Shown: positions 52,967 through 61,684 of the stretch, piece after piece
Position numbering within the stretch: position 1 is the first letter of the stretch
How the letters are laid out: the number at the start of each line of letters is the position of its first letter
Assembly (NCBI GenBank): GCA_903919615.1
Contig: CAIXIX010000323.1
Span: forward strand, 1-64,000
From: an uncultured Chthonomonas sp.
GTDB lineage: Bacteria; Armatimonadota; Chthonomonadetes; Chthonomonadales; Chthonomonadaceae
Direction: 5' to 3'
Length of the DNA: 64,000 nucleotides
Made by a program: the position numbers and the translations under genes
The notes under the pieces: generated by a model
What the model saw: the letters and a program-made list of their open reading frames with translations, nothing else
Database searches by the model: none
Told to the model about the DNA's origin: nothing

Positions 52967-53842
52967 ATGACCTCCCCTCATTATCGAATATGCATCGCAG
53001 CTCTTTCATGCTTGTCTGCATCGCTTATGGCTGTTCCTGGCATGGCTTCACCGGACGATACTAAGAAATCACCGGTTCCTCTAGACACATTTTTAGGGAC
53101 ACCCATTACTATGGAGATACAAAACGAAGATCTATACTCCGTTCTTCGTGATGTGTTCTCACAGCAAAAGGTTAACTATACGATTGACCCTTCACTGAAA
53201 CGTGTTGTAGTATCCGCAAAGCTTCAGAATGTGCCCTTTCAAGAGGCTTTGAAGTCTGTGCTTAAGGCATCGAACATGCCCTTCGCATACCGAGTACAAG
53301 ATGGGGTTTACAGCATAGTATTGCAGGCGGCGAAGCAGACACCTCTTTCGAAATCGGCGAATTCGCGAACAGCCAAACGGAATGGCAACGGTTTACAGCA
53401 TGTGCCAAGTGGAGGTCCAGGTGATGGCGGCGCCGGTGGGCAGGGCAGTGCTGGCGGAGGAGCTGGTGGCCAGGGTGGTGCCGGTGGCGAAGGCGGTGGC
53501 CAGGGCGGAGCTGGTGGCGGAGCCGGTGGTCAGGGCGGAGCTGGTGGCGGAGCCGGTGGTCAGGGTGGAGCTGGCGGCGGAGCCGGAGGGCAGGGCGGTG
53601 CTGGCGGCGGAGCCGGAGGGCAGGGCGGTGCTGGCGGCGGAGCCGGAGGGCAGGGCGGAGCTGGTGGCGGAGCCGGAGGTCAGGGCGGAGCTGGTGGCGG
53701 AGCCGGAGGTCAGGGCGGAGCTGGCGGCGGAGCTGGAGGTCAGGGCGGAGCTGGCGGCGGAGCCGGAGGTCAGGGCGGAGCTGGCGGCGGAGCCGGAGGA
53801 CAGGGTGGTGTCGGTGGCAGGTCTGGGCATGGGCACAGATAG
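52967..53842 (+). CDS. exported STN-domain protein with glycine-rich repeat tail
   Basis: A 291-residue protein. After a signal peptide (CIAALSCLSASLMAVPGMA), residues about 35-125 match an STN/secretin short N-terminal domain (VLRDVFSQQKVNYTIDPSLK and VPFQEALKSVLKASNMPFAY). Such domains bind partners or siderophore-regulator tails in secretins and TonB receptors, but no barrel follows here. Instead residues about 155-285 are 13 ten-residue AGGQGGAGGG-type repeats ending GRSGHGHR. The glycine-rich tail resembles structural or adhesive low-complexity regions. An AAAAGGAT ribosome site precedes the ATG. Function is not known. Confidence 0.78.
   Translation: MTSPHYRICIAALSCLSASLMAVPGMASPDDTKKSPVPLDTFLGTPITMEIQNEDLYSVLRDVFSQQKVNYTIDPSLKRVVVSAKLQNVPFQEALKSVLKASNMPFAYRVQDGVYSIVLQAAKQTPLSKSANSRTAKRNGNGLQHVPSGGPGDGGAGGQGSAGGGAGGQGGAGGEGGGQGGAGGGAGGQGGAGGGAGGQGGAGGGAGGQGGAGGGAGGQGGAGGGAGGQGGAGGGAGGQGGAGGGAGGQGGAGGGAGGQGGAGGGAGGQGGAGGGAGGQGGVGGRSGHGHR
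53431..53820 (+). repeat. 30-bp tandem repeat, 13 units
   Basis: Thirteen contiguous units of exactly 30 bp (typical unit starts AGCCGGAGGTCAGGGCGGAG) encode the glycine-rich tail in phase. Units differ mainly at third positions. The 30-bp period has no spacer, so this is not a CRISPR array. Confidence 0.95.
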
Positions 53843-54025
53843 CAAATCTATCGCCGGGCATAAAAGTCAAAAGCAACAAATAGCGTCAGAACTAATGGCT
53901 CATCTTTACATTTAAGGTGGGCCTTTTTGACGTATCCGGATCTACTTCTGTCGCACACTGGCAATACCCCGCACACGCGCCTTGCTGCGAATCGATATGG
54001 CTCTATTCCAGATACTTCGTCAGCG

Positions 54026-54055
54026 TTGACGCTCATTACAATGTTAACGTATAAT
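54026..54055 (+). promoter_or_regulatory. strong sigma-70-type promoter
   Basis: TTGACG (54026-54031) and a perfect TATAAT (54050-54055) are 18 bases apart. Transcription should begin near 54062, about 40 bases before the PsbP-like gene's ATG. Confidence 0.75.
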
Positions 54056-54101
54056 AGACGAAGGTTTCAGTGTGCGGCAGTCGGCTCTTACAGGAAGTGT
54101 T

Positions 54102-54674
54102 ATGCAGCGATATCGATTCGGATTCATGTTGCGGAACGCAGCCAGCGTGCTTGCACTTGTGTTTATCGCAACATGTGTATCGTGCCTGCGCTCTTCGGCA
54201 CAGGGAGCCGCTCCTGCGTACTACCGTAATGAAGAGTTTCATTACCGATTTATACCGCCGGCTGGCTGGGACCGCAAGACCGATATGCCGAAGCTGACAA
54301 CGGCATTTCTAGGCCCGGATGAATCAAATTTTACGGTTAACCTGACGGTTACCGTCTATACTGCGCCGGTTAAAGACGAAGACCTGGAGAAGTTCGCGAT
54401 AGGTCTGAAGATAGACCATGGACAGATTACCGAGCGCGTGAAAACGAAGCTCGGCGGCAAGCCTGCCTGGATGTGGCGCACAAAGCTCAACATACCCGGG
54501 CACCCTGCTGCAGAAAACCGACAGGTGGTTTGCATTTATAAGAACCGGGGCTACGAGCTTACGATGACCGTGCCCGCAGGCTTCATGCGCTCGAAATACG
54601 ATGGAGTATTTGATCAGTGGATAGCATCTTTCGTATGGATGCCTACTGCAGCGGCCCCTTTCAGAGACCGCTAA
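54102..54674 (+). CDS. exported PsbP-like protein
   Basis: A 190-residue exported protein. A signal peptide (VLALVFIATCVSCLRSSAQG) precedes a domain with PsbP/Mog1-like features (YYRNEEFHYRFIPPAGWDRK, FTVNLTVTVY, and GKPAWMWRTKL leading to an ELTMTVPAGF strand). The cysteine in TCVSC could form a lipobox-like site but is not a good match. Function is unknown. The ATG at 54102 has AGGA upstream; an in-frame GTG ten codons earlier is less likely. It has its own strong promoter and stands alone. Confidence 0.7.
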   Translation: MQRYRFGFMLRNAASVLALVFIATCVSCLRSSAQGAAPAYYRNEEFHYRFIPPAGWDRKTDMPKLTTAFLGPDESNFTVNLTVTVYTAPVKDEDLEKFAIGLKIDHGQITERVKTKLGGKPAWMWRTKLNIPGHPAAENRQVVCIYKNRGYELTMTVPAGFMRSKYDGVFDQWIASFVWMPTAAAPFRDR

Positions 54675-54831
54675 GGATAAGAAGTTGGATTTACAGAGGT
54701 GTGCGCACAGTACATACGCGCCATGCAGATTGAATTCCGGAGTGGCAGGCAGCGATAGAACGCGTTCCGCCAGCATCATGATTCTGCAGGCGGCGGCTGC
54801 GAGCTGAGCAGAAATCGCTTCAGAGCCCAAC

Positions 54832-54894
54832 CGTCGCCTTACCTTCGCGCCACGCCAGGACATGCTGGATGTTCTGTGCGACGCGTTTTTTTTT
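54832..54894 (+). terminator. possible attenuator upstream of ileS
   Basis: CGTCGC (54832-54837) can pair with GCGACG (54878-54883), closing a long imperfect stem, and a run of nine T (54886-54894) follows shortly after. It lies 40 bases before the ileS start. It may terminate the upstream transcript or act as a leader attenuator; no T-box consensus was found. Confidence 0.35.
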
Positions 54895-54933
54895 CGCCAT
54901 CCGGATTATTGATAGCCGCCTCAGGACGACACG

Positions 54934-57834
54934 ATGACACAGATAGATAACGATAAAAACGAAACAGTGGTAAAGCGAGACTATAAGTCGACGCTCAACA
55001 TAACATTAAATGATAAGGACCCGGGTGCGTTTCCGCAGCGCGGACAGCTTCCGACCAAAGAGCCGCAGATCCAGGCACGATGGGAGGATCAGAATCTCTA
55101 TCGCAAATCGGTAGACAAGCTCGCGCCGAAGGGCAAGTTCATCCTGCACGATGGCCCGCCCTACTCCAATGGAGACATCCACCTGGGGCACGCCCTCAAT
55201 AAGATCGCGAAAGACTTCGTAACCCGCGTTAAAACCATGCAGGGCTACAGCTCTCCCTACGTGCCTGGATGGGACAACCATGGCATGCCGATCGAGAACG
55301 CCGTTTCGCGCAAATTTCGTGAAAAGAAGCAGGTTGTAGATCGCGTAACCCTTCGCCAGGCATGCCGCGACTACGCCGCACTGTGGATCGATACACAGCG
55401 CAAGCAGTTCCAGCGGCTCGGCATCCGGGGAGACTGGCAGAACCCCTACCTGACGATGAGCAAGGATTTTGAAGCCGATATCGTTTCGGTTTTTGGCGAG
55501 CTTGCGGAGCAAGGCTTTGTCTACCGCGGCCTCAAGCCCGTAATGTGGTGCAGCACCTGCGAAACGGCGCTTGCAGATGCCGAAGTTGAGTACGAAGACC
55601 ACGTTTCCAACAGCATCTACGTGCGCTTCCCGCTCTGGGCAGATCCGCATCGTGTTTTCGACATGCCGGATATGGCTCCGCCGGAGCATGGCGACCTCGA
55701 AGAGGGTCTGCACTGCTTCGCGGTAATCTGGACCACCACGCCCTGGACGATCCCTGCAAACCTCGCCATTGCGGCGCATCCCGATGCCGATTATGCCGTT
55801 GTGCGAGCGACAATAAATGAGGAGCCGGGTTACTACCTGCTGGCAGTATCGCTGGTGGAAGCGGCGATGAAGAGCGTGGGCGTGGAGAGCTATGAGACGG
55901 TAAAGACGGTATCTGGCAAAGAGCTGGAGGGCCTCGTCTTTAGACATCCGCTCTTCCATCGCACCTCTCCGCTGCTCTTCGCCGATTATGTAACTATGGA
56001 TACGGGTACCGGCCTGGTTCATACCGCGCCCGGCCATGGTAAAGAGGACTTCGATACCGGCCTGAAGTACGGCCTGCAGGTGCTTAACCCGGTAGATGCC
56101 GCCGGCAAGTACACCGCAGAGGCTGGCGAGTGGAATGGGCAGAGCTTCGAGGGGCTGCGTGTTATCAGCCCGGCCGGCGATCGCCGGGATAGCGCCGCGA
56201 ACACCGCACTCATCGGCGCGCTTGCCGAATCGGACTCGCTGCTAAACGCTTCCAAATACGAACATAGCTACCCGCACTGCTGGCGCTGCCATAGTCCGCT
56301 TATCTTCCGCGCGACCGTTCAGTGGTTTATGAACATCGACCACGACGGCTTCCGAGAGAAGGCGCTGAAGGCGGTCGAGCAGGTAGCATGGGTGCCAAAA
56401 GAGAGCGTAAACCGCATCACGAACATGGTCGCTGGACGGCCAGACTGGTGCGTATCGCGTCAGCGAGCCTGGGGCGTGGGTATCCCGGCCTTCTACTGCG
56501 ATAGCTGCGGCGATCATATCCTCACGAAGGAGAGCGTTGGCAGCGTTGTTGCGCTGGTGCGGCGCGAAGGTTCGGATGCCTGGTATGTCCACTCTGCAAC
56601 GGAGATCCTGCCGGCGGGCTTCACCTGCCCCCATTGCGGCGCCGGCCCAGAAAAGCTGCGTAAAGAGACCGACGTACTGGATGTATGGTTCGATTCCGGT
56701 TCAACAAACCGGGCCGTACTCGAGAACAGCGCCCAGTGGCCCGATCTCTCCTGGCCCGCAGACATGTACCTAGAGGGTGGCGATCAGCACCGGGGTTGGT
56801 TTAACTCTTCGCTCATGATCGGCGTTGCTACAAAGGGCGCTGCGCCTTACCGGTCGGTCATAACAAGCGGATGGACCCTCGACGAGCACGGCGTGGCTTT
56901 TAGTAAAAGCCTGGGGAACGGAGTTAACCCGCTTACCGTAGTCGAAAAGTACGGTGCGGACATCGTGCGCTGGTGGGTTGCCTCGCAGAACTTTATGGAG
57001 GACACCCGCTGTGGCGACAACCTGCTTGCGCAGGTATCTGAGATGTATCGCCGTATCCGGAACACCTTCCGGTTTCTGATCAACAACCTGTACGATTTCG
57101 ATCCGCAGGTAGATACGGTTGCTGAAGACGAGATGCTCGATCTGGATCGCTGGGCCCTGGCGCAGCTTGCTAGAGTGGTGCAGGTTTCGTCGGCCGCCTA
57201 CGAGCGGTACGAGTTCCACCGAGTCTACCAGACCGCGCTAAACTTCGCTGGCGTGGAGCTTTCTAGCTTCTACCTGGATGTGCTTAAAGATCGGCTGTAC
57301 GCCTCTGCGCCGAAATCGCGCGAGCGCCTGTCGGCTCAAACGGCAATGCATCGCATCGCCGAAACGCTTGCGAGGCTGCTGGCCCCAATTCTGGTGCACA
57401 CTGCGGACGAAGTCTGGGGCTATTTGCGAATCGAGCGCAAGCCCGAGAGCGTGCATCTTGCCGAGTTGCCGACCGCGGACGTGCCAGATGCAGGCATCAT
57501 CGAGCGCTGGGAGCCGGTTCTCGCCGCGCGAGATGTTGTGAAGAAGGCGCTTGAGGAGGCCCGTCAGGCCGGCAAGATCGGCAACCCGCTTGAGAGCCAT
57601 GTGGAGCTCACTGGCGATGCCGCCACAGCCGCTGCCCTGCAGCCTTTCGCAGATCAGCTGCCATCGCTCTTCCTGGTATCGAGTGTACAACTCTCTGTCG
57701 GAGAGGGACTCTCCGCAGAGTGTCGGCCGGCTGAAGGCGTAAAATGCGCCAGATGCTGGCTAGTTAAAACCGATACCGGCTCGAATCCGGATCATCCAGA
57801 CCTGTGCGCTCGCTGCTCAGGTGCGCTTCAATAG
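54934..57834 (+). CDS. ileS: isoleucyl-tRNA synthetase
   Basis: A 966-residue class I synthetase that charges tRNA-Ile. The HIGH motif is HLGH in PPYSNGDIHLGHALNK (about residue 70-80). The editing domain includes FAVIWTTTPWTIPANLAI and the TAPGHGKEDFD segment. The KMSKS motif is degenerate as AFSKSLGNG near 656. A C-terminal zinc-binding region has CARCWLVKTD and LCARCSG. Length and domain order are those of bacterial IleS. A long T run and hairpin lie just upstream. It heads a plus-strand group with the DksA-like gene, lspA and lgt. Confidence 0.97.
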   Translation: MTQIDNDKNETVVKRDYKSTLNITLNDKDPGAFPQRGQLPTKEPQIQARWEDQNLYRKSVDKLAPKGKFILHDGPPYSNGDIHLGHALNKIAKDFVTRVKTMQGYSSPYVPGWDNHGMPIENAVSRKFREKKQVVDRVTLRQACRDYAALWIDTQRKQFQRLGIRGDWQNPYLTMSKDFEADIVSVFGELAEQGFVYRGLKPVMWCSTCETALADAEVEYEDHVSNSIYVRFPLWADPHRVFDMPDMAPPEHGDLEEGLHCFAVIWTTTPWTIPANLAIAAHPDADYAVVRATINEEPGYYLLAVSLVEAAMKSVGVESYETVKTVSGKELEGLVFRHPLFHRTSPLLFADYVTMDTGTGLVHTAPGHGKEDFDTGLKYGLQVLNPVDAAGKYTAEAGEWNGQSFEGLRVISPAGDRRDSAANTALIGALAESDSLLNASKYEHSYPHCWRCHSPLIFRATVQWFMNIDHDGFREKALKAVEQVAWVPKESVNRITNMVAGRPDWCVSRQRAWGVGIPAFYCDSCGDHILTKESVGSVVALVRREGSDAWYVHSATEILPAGFTCPHCGAGPEKLRKETDVLDVWFDSGSTNRAVLENSAQWPDLSWPADMYLEGGDQHRGWFNSSLMIGVATKGAAPYRSVITSGWTLDEHGVAFSKSLGNGVNPLTVVEKYGADIVRWWVASQNFMEDTRCGDNLLAQVSEMYRRIRNTFRFLINNLYDFDPQVDTVAEDEMLDLDRWALAQLARVVQVSSAAYERYEFHRVYQTALNFAGVELSSFYLDVLKDRLYASAPKSRERLSAQTAMHRIAETLARLLAPILVHTADEVWGYLRIERKPESVHLAELPTADVPDAGIIERWEPVLAARDVVKKALEEARQAGKIGNPLESHVELTGDAATAAALQPFADQLPSLFLVSSVQLSVGEGLSAECRPAEGVKCARCWLVKTDTGSNPDHPDLCARCSGALQ

Positions 57835-57935
57835 CGTATATATAACCGGGTACGCAGAACAGCGGCGCAGGCATATTAACTGCGCCGTTTCCACCCTGCT
57901 AAACGGTTGCCTTCCCGGGCAGAGAAGAGACCTCG

Positions 57936-58328
57936 ATGACTACACAGATCGCACGAACGGATCTCGACCTGGCTGAATATCGAAAATTGCTGGATGAGTA
58001 CAAGGTAAAGCTGACGGCGCTGAGGCAGAAACAGAGGAGTGGAGCCCTTGGCGAAGCCGCGGACACCATTAATGAATCGGCCTACTCCAGTACCGATAAC
58101 TCAGAAAATGGAGATACGGCCGCGATTCTGGCTGATCTGGAGCGAGAGTTTCCAGCAGAGGCTAATGTTACCGATACGCTCGTACAGATAGGCGATGCAT
58201 TGACCCGGCTCAATGCTGGAGTATACGGCCTGGACGAGGTGACGGGCGAACCGATCCCGAAAGAGAGACTGCGTGCCATACCCTGGGCAACCATGACGGT
58301 AGAGACAGCAGAACGCGTATTAAGATGA
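57936..58328 (+). CDS. DksA/TraR-family protein lacking zinc cysteines
   Basis: A 130-residue protein. The N-terminal half is a helical coiled coil, and the C-terminal GVYGLDEVTGEPIPKERLRA aligns with the DksA/TraR zinc-finger segment but has Asp and Thr where the four-cysteine finger has Cys. No cysteine occurs in the protein. DksA-type proteins enter the RNA polymerase secondary channel; a finger without zinc is known in some members. It probably tunes transcription. It lies 100 bases after ileS and its stop overlaps the lspA start (ATGA). Confidence 0.85.
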   Translation: MTTQIARTDLDLAEYRKLLDEYKVKLTALRQKQRSGALGEAADTINESAYSSTDNSENGDTAAILADLEREFPAEANVTDTLVQIGDALTRLNAGVYGLDEVTGEPIPKERLRAIPWATMTVETAERVLR

Positions 58329-58888
58329 CCCAGACAACCGATGCACAAGGCGATACGCAACAGATGAATGCACCCCGGAAGGACGGACTCAGGCCCGCAT
58401 ATTTTTTCCTGGTGGCGGCTCTGGTGTTCATTGCAGACCAGTATAGCAAGCGATGGATCGTAAACTCGATGTATCTCGGCGATTCTCGGCCGATTATCGG
58501 GCAGGCATTCCAGCTGACCCTCGCGCACAATACAGGTGGCGCCTGGTCGCTCCTATCGAATGGCAATACGATGTTCGCCTGCTTTGCTGGAGTCGCGATT
58601 ATCGCGCTGATTTTTGCCTATCTCCGCGTAGGCAGGCACGATATCGCGGTTGGCTCCGCCTTTGCTCTTGCGCTAGGAGGCGCTGTTGGCAATTTAATCG
58701 ACCGCGTGCGTCTGGGGTATGTGGTCGATTTTTTTGATGCGCGCATTATTCACTGGCCGATTTTTAACATGGCCGATTCTGCGATCACAATAAGCATCAT
58801 TCTGCTCGTCTATCACTATCTGCGCGAACCGAAATCCACGTCGCCATCGAACGACAGCTACCAAACCATCGCGAACACTCAAGAATAG
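58325..58888 (+). CDS. lspA: signal peptidase II
   Basis: A 187-residue inner-membrane aspartic protease with about four helices that cleaves signal peptides from diacylated prolipoproteins. The conserved segments are AHNTGGAWSLLSN, GNLIDRVRLGYVVDFFD (first catalytic Asp near 125) and WPIFNMADSAIT (second Asp near 150). The N- and C-termini are slightly longer than usual. It is translationally coupled to the DksA-like gene and followed nine bases later by lgt, which acts just before it in the same pathway. Confidence 0.95.
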   Translation: MTQTTDAQGDTQQMNAPRKDGLRPAYFFLVAALVFIADQYSKRWIVNSMYLGDSRPIIGQAFQLTLAHNTGGAWSLLSNGNTMFACFAGVAIIALIFAYLRVGRHDIAVGSAFALALGGAVGNLIDRVRLGYVVDFFDARIIHWPIFNMADSAITISIILLVYHYLREPKSTSPSNDSYQTIANTQE

Positions 58889-58897
58889 CGGATCTTA

Positions 58898-59758
58898 ATG
58901 CATCCTGTACTCTTTCAACTCGGCAGATTTCCGATCCGCGCGTATGGAACTCTGATAGTCGCCGGATTTCTGCTCGGGCTTTGGCGCGCGATGCGGCGAT
59001 GTGGCGTCTTATTTGAGACGGAGCCGGAAGGCTCAGCGCGCAAAATTCATCCCGATGCGGTTTTCGATCTCGCTGTTCCAGGGCTGCTCTTTGGACTGCT
59101 CGGCGCAAGAGTAGTTTTTGTGGCGCTCAACTGGAGTTCGTACGCGGGTCATCCAGAAGAGGTGCTCAAGATCTGGGCCGGGGGGCTCTCGCTGCACGGC
59201 GGAATGCTCTTCGGCATTATCTACCTCATCGGCTACTGCAAAATCAAGAAGCTATCTGTGCTGGCTATGGGCGATGTTTGCGCTGTGTCGTGGGCTTTAG
59301 CCTACGTCGTCGGCCGGTTTGGATGTTTGCTGAATGGCTGCTGTTATGGCGGCGCCTGCGCCGCGCCCTGGGCGATGCGTTTTCCAGACGAGCGATTCCC
59401 AAATCAATTCCCTGTGGTATACACCGTTCCAAGCCATCCTACACAGATCTACGGCAGCTTGTTTAATCTCCTGTTCTTCGTTGTTCTTTGCCGCTGGGAA
59501 AAGATTCGAAGGCCAGATGGCGAGATCATGCTTGCCTATATCGGACTTTATGGCCTCTATCGCTTCATCGTGGAGTATTTCCGGGTGGGCGGCACCGCGG
59601 ACTACATTTCGCCCTCAATCCATCTTACACTCACACATGTTATCAGCCTGTGTATGATGGCGATTGGCATCGGCGCCATCGCTTGGCTTCGCAAAAGCAA
59701 AACTGCATATATGGATGCAGGTCTGAAGTTAAAAGGAGCGTCGACGGTTGAAGCCTAA
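58898..59758 (+). CDS. lgt: prolipoprotein diacylglyceryl transferase
   Basis: A 286-residue membrane enzyme that transfers diacylglycerol from phosphatidylglycerol to the lipobox cysteine of prolipoproteins. GGLSLHGGMLFG contains the essential histidine region, and VGRFGCLLNGCCYG near 140 is the Lgt signature. About seven membrane helices are visible. It lies nine bases after lspA, so the two lipoprotein-maturation steps are co-transcribed. The 3' end overlaps the next gene by 11 bases. Confidence 0.95.
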   Translation: MHPVLFQLGRFPIRAYGTLIVAGFLLGLWRAMRRCGVLFETEPEGSARKIHPDAVFDLAVPGLLFGLLGARVVFVALNWSSYAGHPEEVLKIWAGGLSLHGGMLFGIIYLIGYCKIKKLSVLAMGDVCAVSWALAYVVGRFGCLLNGCCYGGACAAPWAMRFPDERFPNQFPVVYTVPSHPTQIYGSLFNLLFFVVLCRWEKIRRPDGEIMLAYIGLYGLYRFIVEYFRVGGTADYISPSIHLTLTHVISLCMMAIGIGAIAWLRKSKTAYMDAGLKLKGASTVEA

Positions 59759-60485
59759 GCTGATTGGTGTCACATGCAGTTCGAATCCGGCATCGCCAGG
59801 AGTCAATGCCAGGCAGTTTTTAAACACTGCCTATTCGCGGGCGCTCGAAGCGGCGGGAGCGGCGCCGCTCATCATCCCCAACCTGTCGCCACAATTGGCG
59901 AACCGGCGGGATGTGCTGGAGCGATATCTCGATGCCATCGATGGGCTGATGCTCTCTGGCGGTGTGGATGTTGCGCCAGAACGATACGGCGAGGAGCCAC
60001 ATCCTAATCTGGACGAGGTGGATGAGACCCGAGATTCGACGGAATTCGCTATTATTAAGCTCGCGTTGGAGCGCGACATTTCGATATTTGGTATCTGTAG
60101 AGGCGCACAGACCCTGAATGTCGCGCTGGGCGGTACGCTCTATCAGGATCTGCCTTCCGAAATGCCCGGGTGCCTTAGCCATCGGCAGAGCGATCAGAAC
60201 CTGGCGCGCGGAGAGTTCAGCCATTCTATCTCGATCGATTCAGGAACGAAGCTTCGAGAGATCGTGGGCTCAAGCGAGATGCAGACGAATTCGTTTCACC
60301 ACCAGGCATTGAAGGACGTTGCACCCTGCCTTGTGGTAACAGCGCGCGCTTCAGATGGGGTCATCGAGGGTGTTGAGGCGCCAGACCGTAAATTCCTGGT
60401 CGCTGTGCAGTTCCATCCGGAAGAGACCGCCCCACATGATGTCTATTCTCGGCGGCTTTTCGAGGCATTCATCGCTAGTCTTTAA
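59748..60485 (+). CDS. class I glutamine amidotransferase-like peptidase C26
   Basis: A 245-residue hydrolase of the gamma-glutamyl-gamma-aminobutyrate hydrolase (PuuD) type. The nucleophile is Cys in FGICRGAQTLNVALGG near 116; the His-Glu pair is in VAVQFHPEE near the C-terminus. LSGGVDVAPERYGEEP and NSFHHQALK are typical. It probably cleaves gamma-glutamyl amides of amines or amino acids. The start is TTG with AGGAG nine bases upstream, inside the end of lgt, so translation is probably coupled. It is followed by a hairpin-rich leader region. Confidence 0.9.
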   Translation: MKPKLIGVTCSSNPASPGVNARQFLNTAYSRALEAAGAAPLIIPNLSPQLANRRDVLERYLDAIDGLMLSGGVDVAPERYGEEPHPNLDEVDETRDSTEFAIIKLALERDISIFGICRGAQTLNVALGGTLYQDLPSEMPGCLSHRQSDQNLARGEFSHSISIDSGTKLREIVGSSEMQTNSFHHQALKDVAPCLVVTARASDGVIEGVEAPDRKFLVAVQFHPEETAPHDVYSRRLFEAFIASL

Positions 60486-60513
60486 ACGCATCCTCCACTG
60501 TTGATGTCACCAG

Positions 60514-60582
60514 GGTCGCAAAAAAGAAAACCTGCTGCGACCGCGGTTACGGCTGCAGCAGGCCTCATCATAATGCGATGAG
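60514..60582 (+). ncRNA. leader with mutually exclusive hairpins
   Basis: GGTCGCA (60514-60520) pairs with TGCGACC (60536-60542). Alternatively, CCTGCTGC (60531-60538) pairs with GCAGCAGG (60555-60562), using the same bases. A third hairpin CTCATC/GATGAG (60564-60582) follows. An AAGGAGG sequence and a four-codon ORF (60602-60616) come next, then the glycosyltransferase start at 60676. The layout suggests attenuation-like control; it is not a family I recognise. On the minus strand the second hairpin is followed by a T-rich run. Confidence 0.35.
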
Positions 60583-60675
60583 ATTCCAACAAAAGGAGGA
60601 CATGCGATATACATAACATACGTGAACTATTTTGCAAATGTTCCAGCAATATGCTGAAGCCAGGAGAAACCGCGC

Positions 60676-61476
60676 GTGACCGATAGCCCATCCAACGACA
60701 GAGCCCGGGGAGCAGATACGGCCGCCCCGGCCGGGTCGACTCACGCCACTCCCAGAATGCGGCTTGCTCCCCCTCCCGAGGACTTCACACTATCGGTCCT
60801 CATCCCGGTTTACAACGAGGTCGCAACGCTGGTGAAAATCCTCGAGCGCGTTCGCGCAGTCGATATCAAAAAAGAGGTTGTACTGGTCGATGACGGCTCA
60901 AAGGACGGAACGCGAGATCTGCTAGCGAACGAGATTGAGGGGAAATACCCGGACGTAAAGGTCTACTACCACGATGTGAATCGGGGCAAAGGCGCGGCGC
61001 TACGCACGGCGATCGGGTATGCCACCGGCGATATTCTGCTGGTGCAAGACGCCGACCTCGAGTACGACCCGCGCGAGTACCACACGTTGCTGGCGCCAAT
61101 TCTCGACGGCCGAGCAGATGTTGTGTTCGGAAGCAGGTTTATCGGTGGCGGCGCGCACCGGGTTCATTTTTTCTGGCATCGCATGGGAAATGGCCTGCTC
61201 ACCCTGCTGTCAAACATGCTTACAAACTTGAATCTCACCGATATGGAGGTTTGCTACAAAGTATTCAAGGCCGAGGCTCTAAAAAGCATCAACCTAAAAA
61301 GCAATCGATTCGATTTTGAGCCCGAGATCACGGCCAAGGTAGCGCGAAAACGATACCGCATCTATGAAGTGCCGATCTCCTACAGCGGCCGAGACTACGA
61401 AGAGGGCAAGAAGATCGGCTGGCGCGATGGAGTGCAGGCCATCTGGACCATCATAAAATACAAATTCGTGGATTAG
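60676..61476 (+). CDS. GT2 glycosyltransferase, dolichyl-phosphate-mannose-synthase-like
   Basis: A 266-residue GT2 enzyme. After a low-complexity N-terminus of about 35 residues come [44 protein letters not shown] (DxD) and [15 protein letters not shown]-like [11 protein letters not shown] and the C-terminal [20 protein letters not shown] match the DPM1/polyprenyl-phosphate hexose transferase group. No long membrane segments are visible. It transfers a sugar to a polyprenyl phosphate. The GTG start has AGGAG nine bases upstream. It lies outside the main exopolysaccharide locus. Confidence 0.9.
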   Translation: MTDSPSNDRARGADTAAPAGSTHATPRMRLAPPPEDFTLSVLIPVYNEVATLVKILERVRAVDIKKEVVLVDDGSKDGTRDLLANEIEGKYPDVKVYYHDVNRGKGAALRTAIGYATGDILLVQDADLEYDPREYHTLLAPILDGRADVVFGSRFIGGGAHRVHFFWHRMGNGLLTLLSNMLTNLNLTDMEVCYKVFKAEALKSINLKSNRFDFEPEITAKVARKRYRIYEVPISYSGRDYEEGKKIGWRDGVQAIWTIIKYKFVD

Positions 61477-61593
61477 GCGGAGGAATGGTAACTGGGTAAT
61501 CTGGTAATGCGGTAATTGGGCGTTCTCACCCTTATTGCATGCTTACGCTAATATGCTTGTAGTAACATTTTTTGAAATGATCTGCGAAGGTGC

Positions 61594-61622
61594 TTGACAA
61601 CTGCAATGCGAACTGGTAGACT
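61594..61622 (+). promoter_or_regulatory. sigma-70-type promoter of the DUF2294 gene
   Basis: A perfect TTGACA (61594-61599) and TAGACT (61617-61622) are exactly 17 bases apart. Transcription would start near 61629, giving a leader of about 135 bases before the ATG. Confidence 0.75.
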
Positions 61623-61684
61623 TTCGATGGTCTAGCTTTCTGGTTGGCAATTGCAAGGGGCTGATAAAGCTCGGTGCGTTTGTA

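Noticed and set aside
53431-53820. Regular 30-bp repeats as a CRISPR array
   Set aside because: Units are directly adjacent with no spacers and are coding in phase.
53262-53915. Long open frames on both strands across the glycine-rich repeat
   Set aside because: They arise because the 30-bp unit lacks stop codons in several frames. The forward frame with signal peptide and STN domain explains the region.
54675-54933. T-box riboswitch before ileS
   Set aside because: The conserved T-box sequence (AGGGTGGNACCGCG) and a clear specifier loop are not present.
59772-59790. TTCGAATCC resembling a tRNA T-arm
   Set aside because: It lies inside the C26 amidotransferase gene and no cloverleaf can be drawn around it.
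60482-60691. Minus-strand ORF ending in a Cys/Gly-rich tail
   Set aside because: It is opposite to the surrounding genes, has no ribosome site, and is explained by the hairpin-rich leader sequence.
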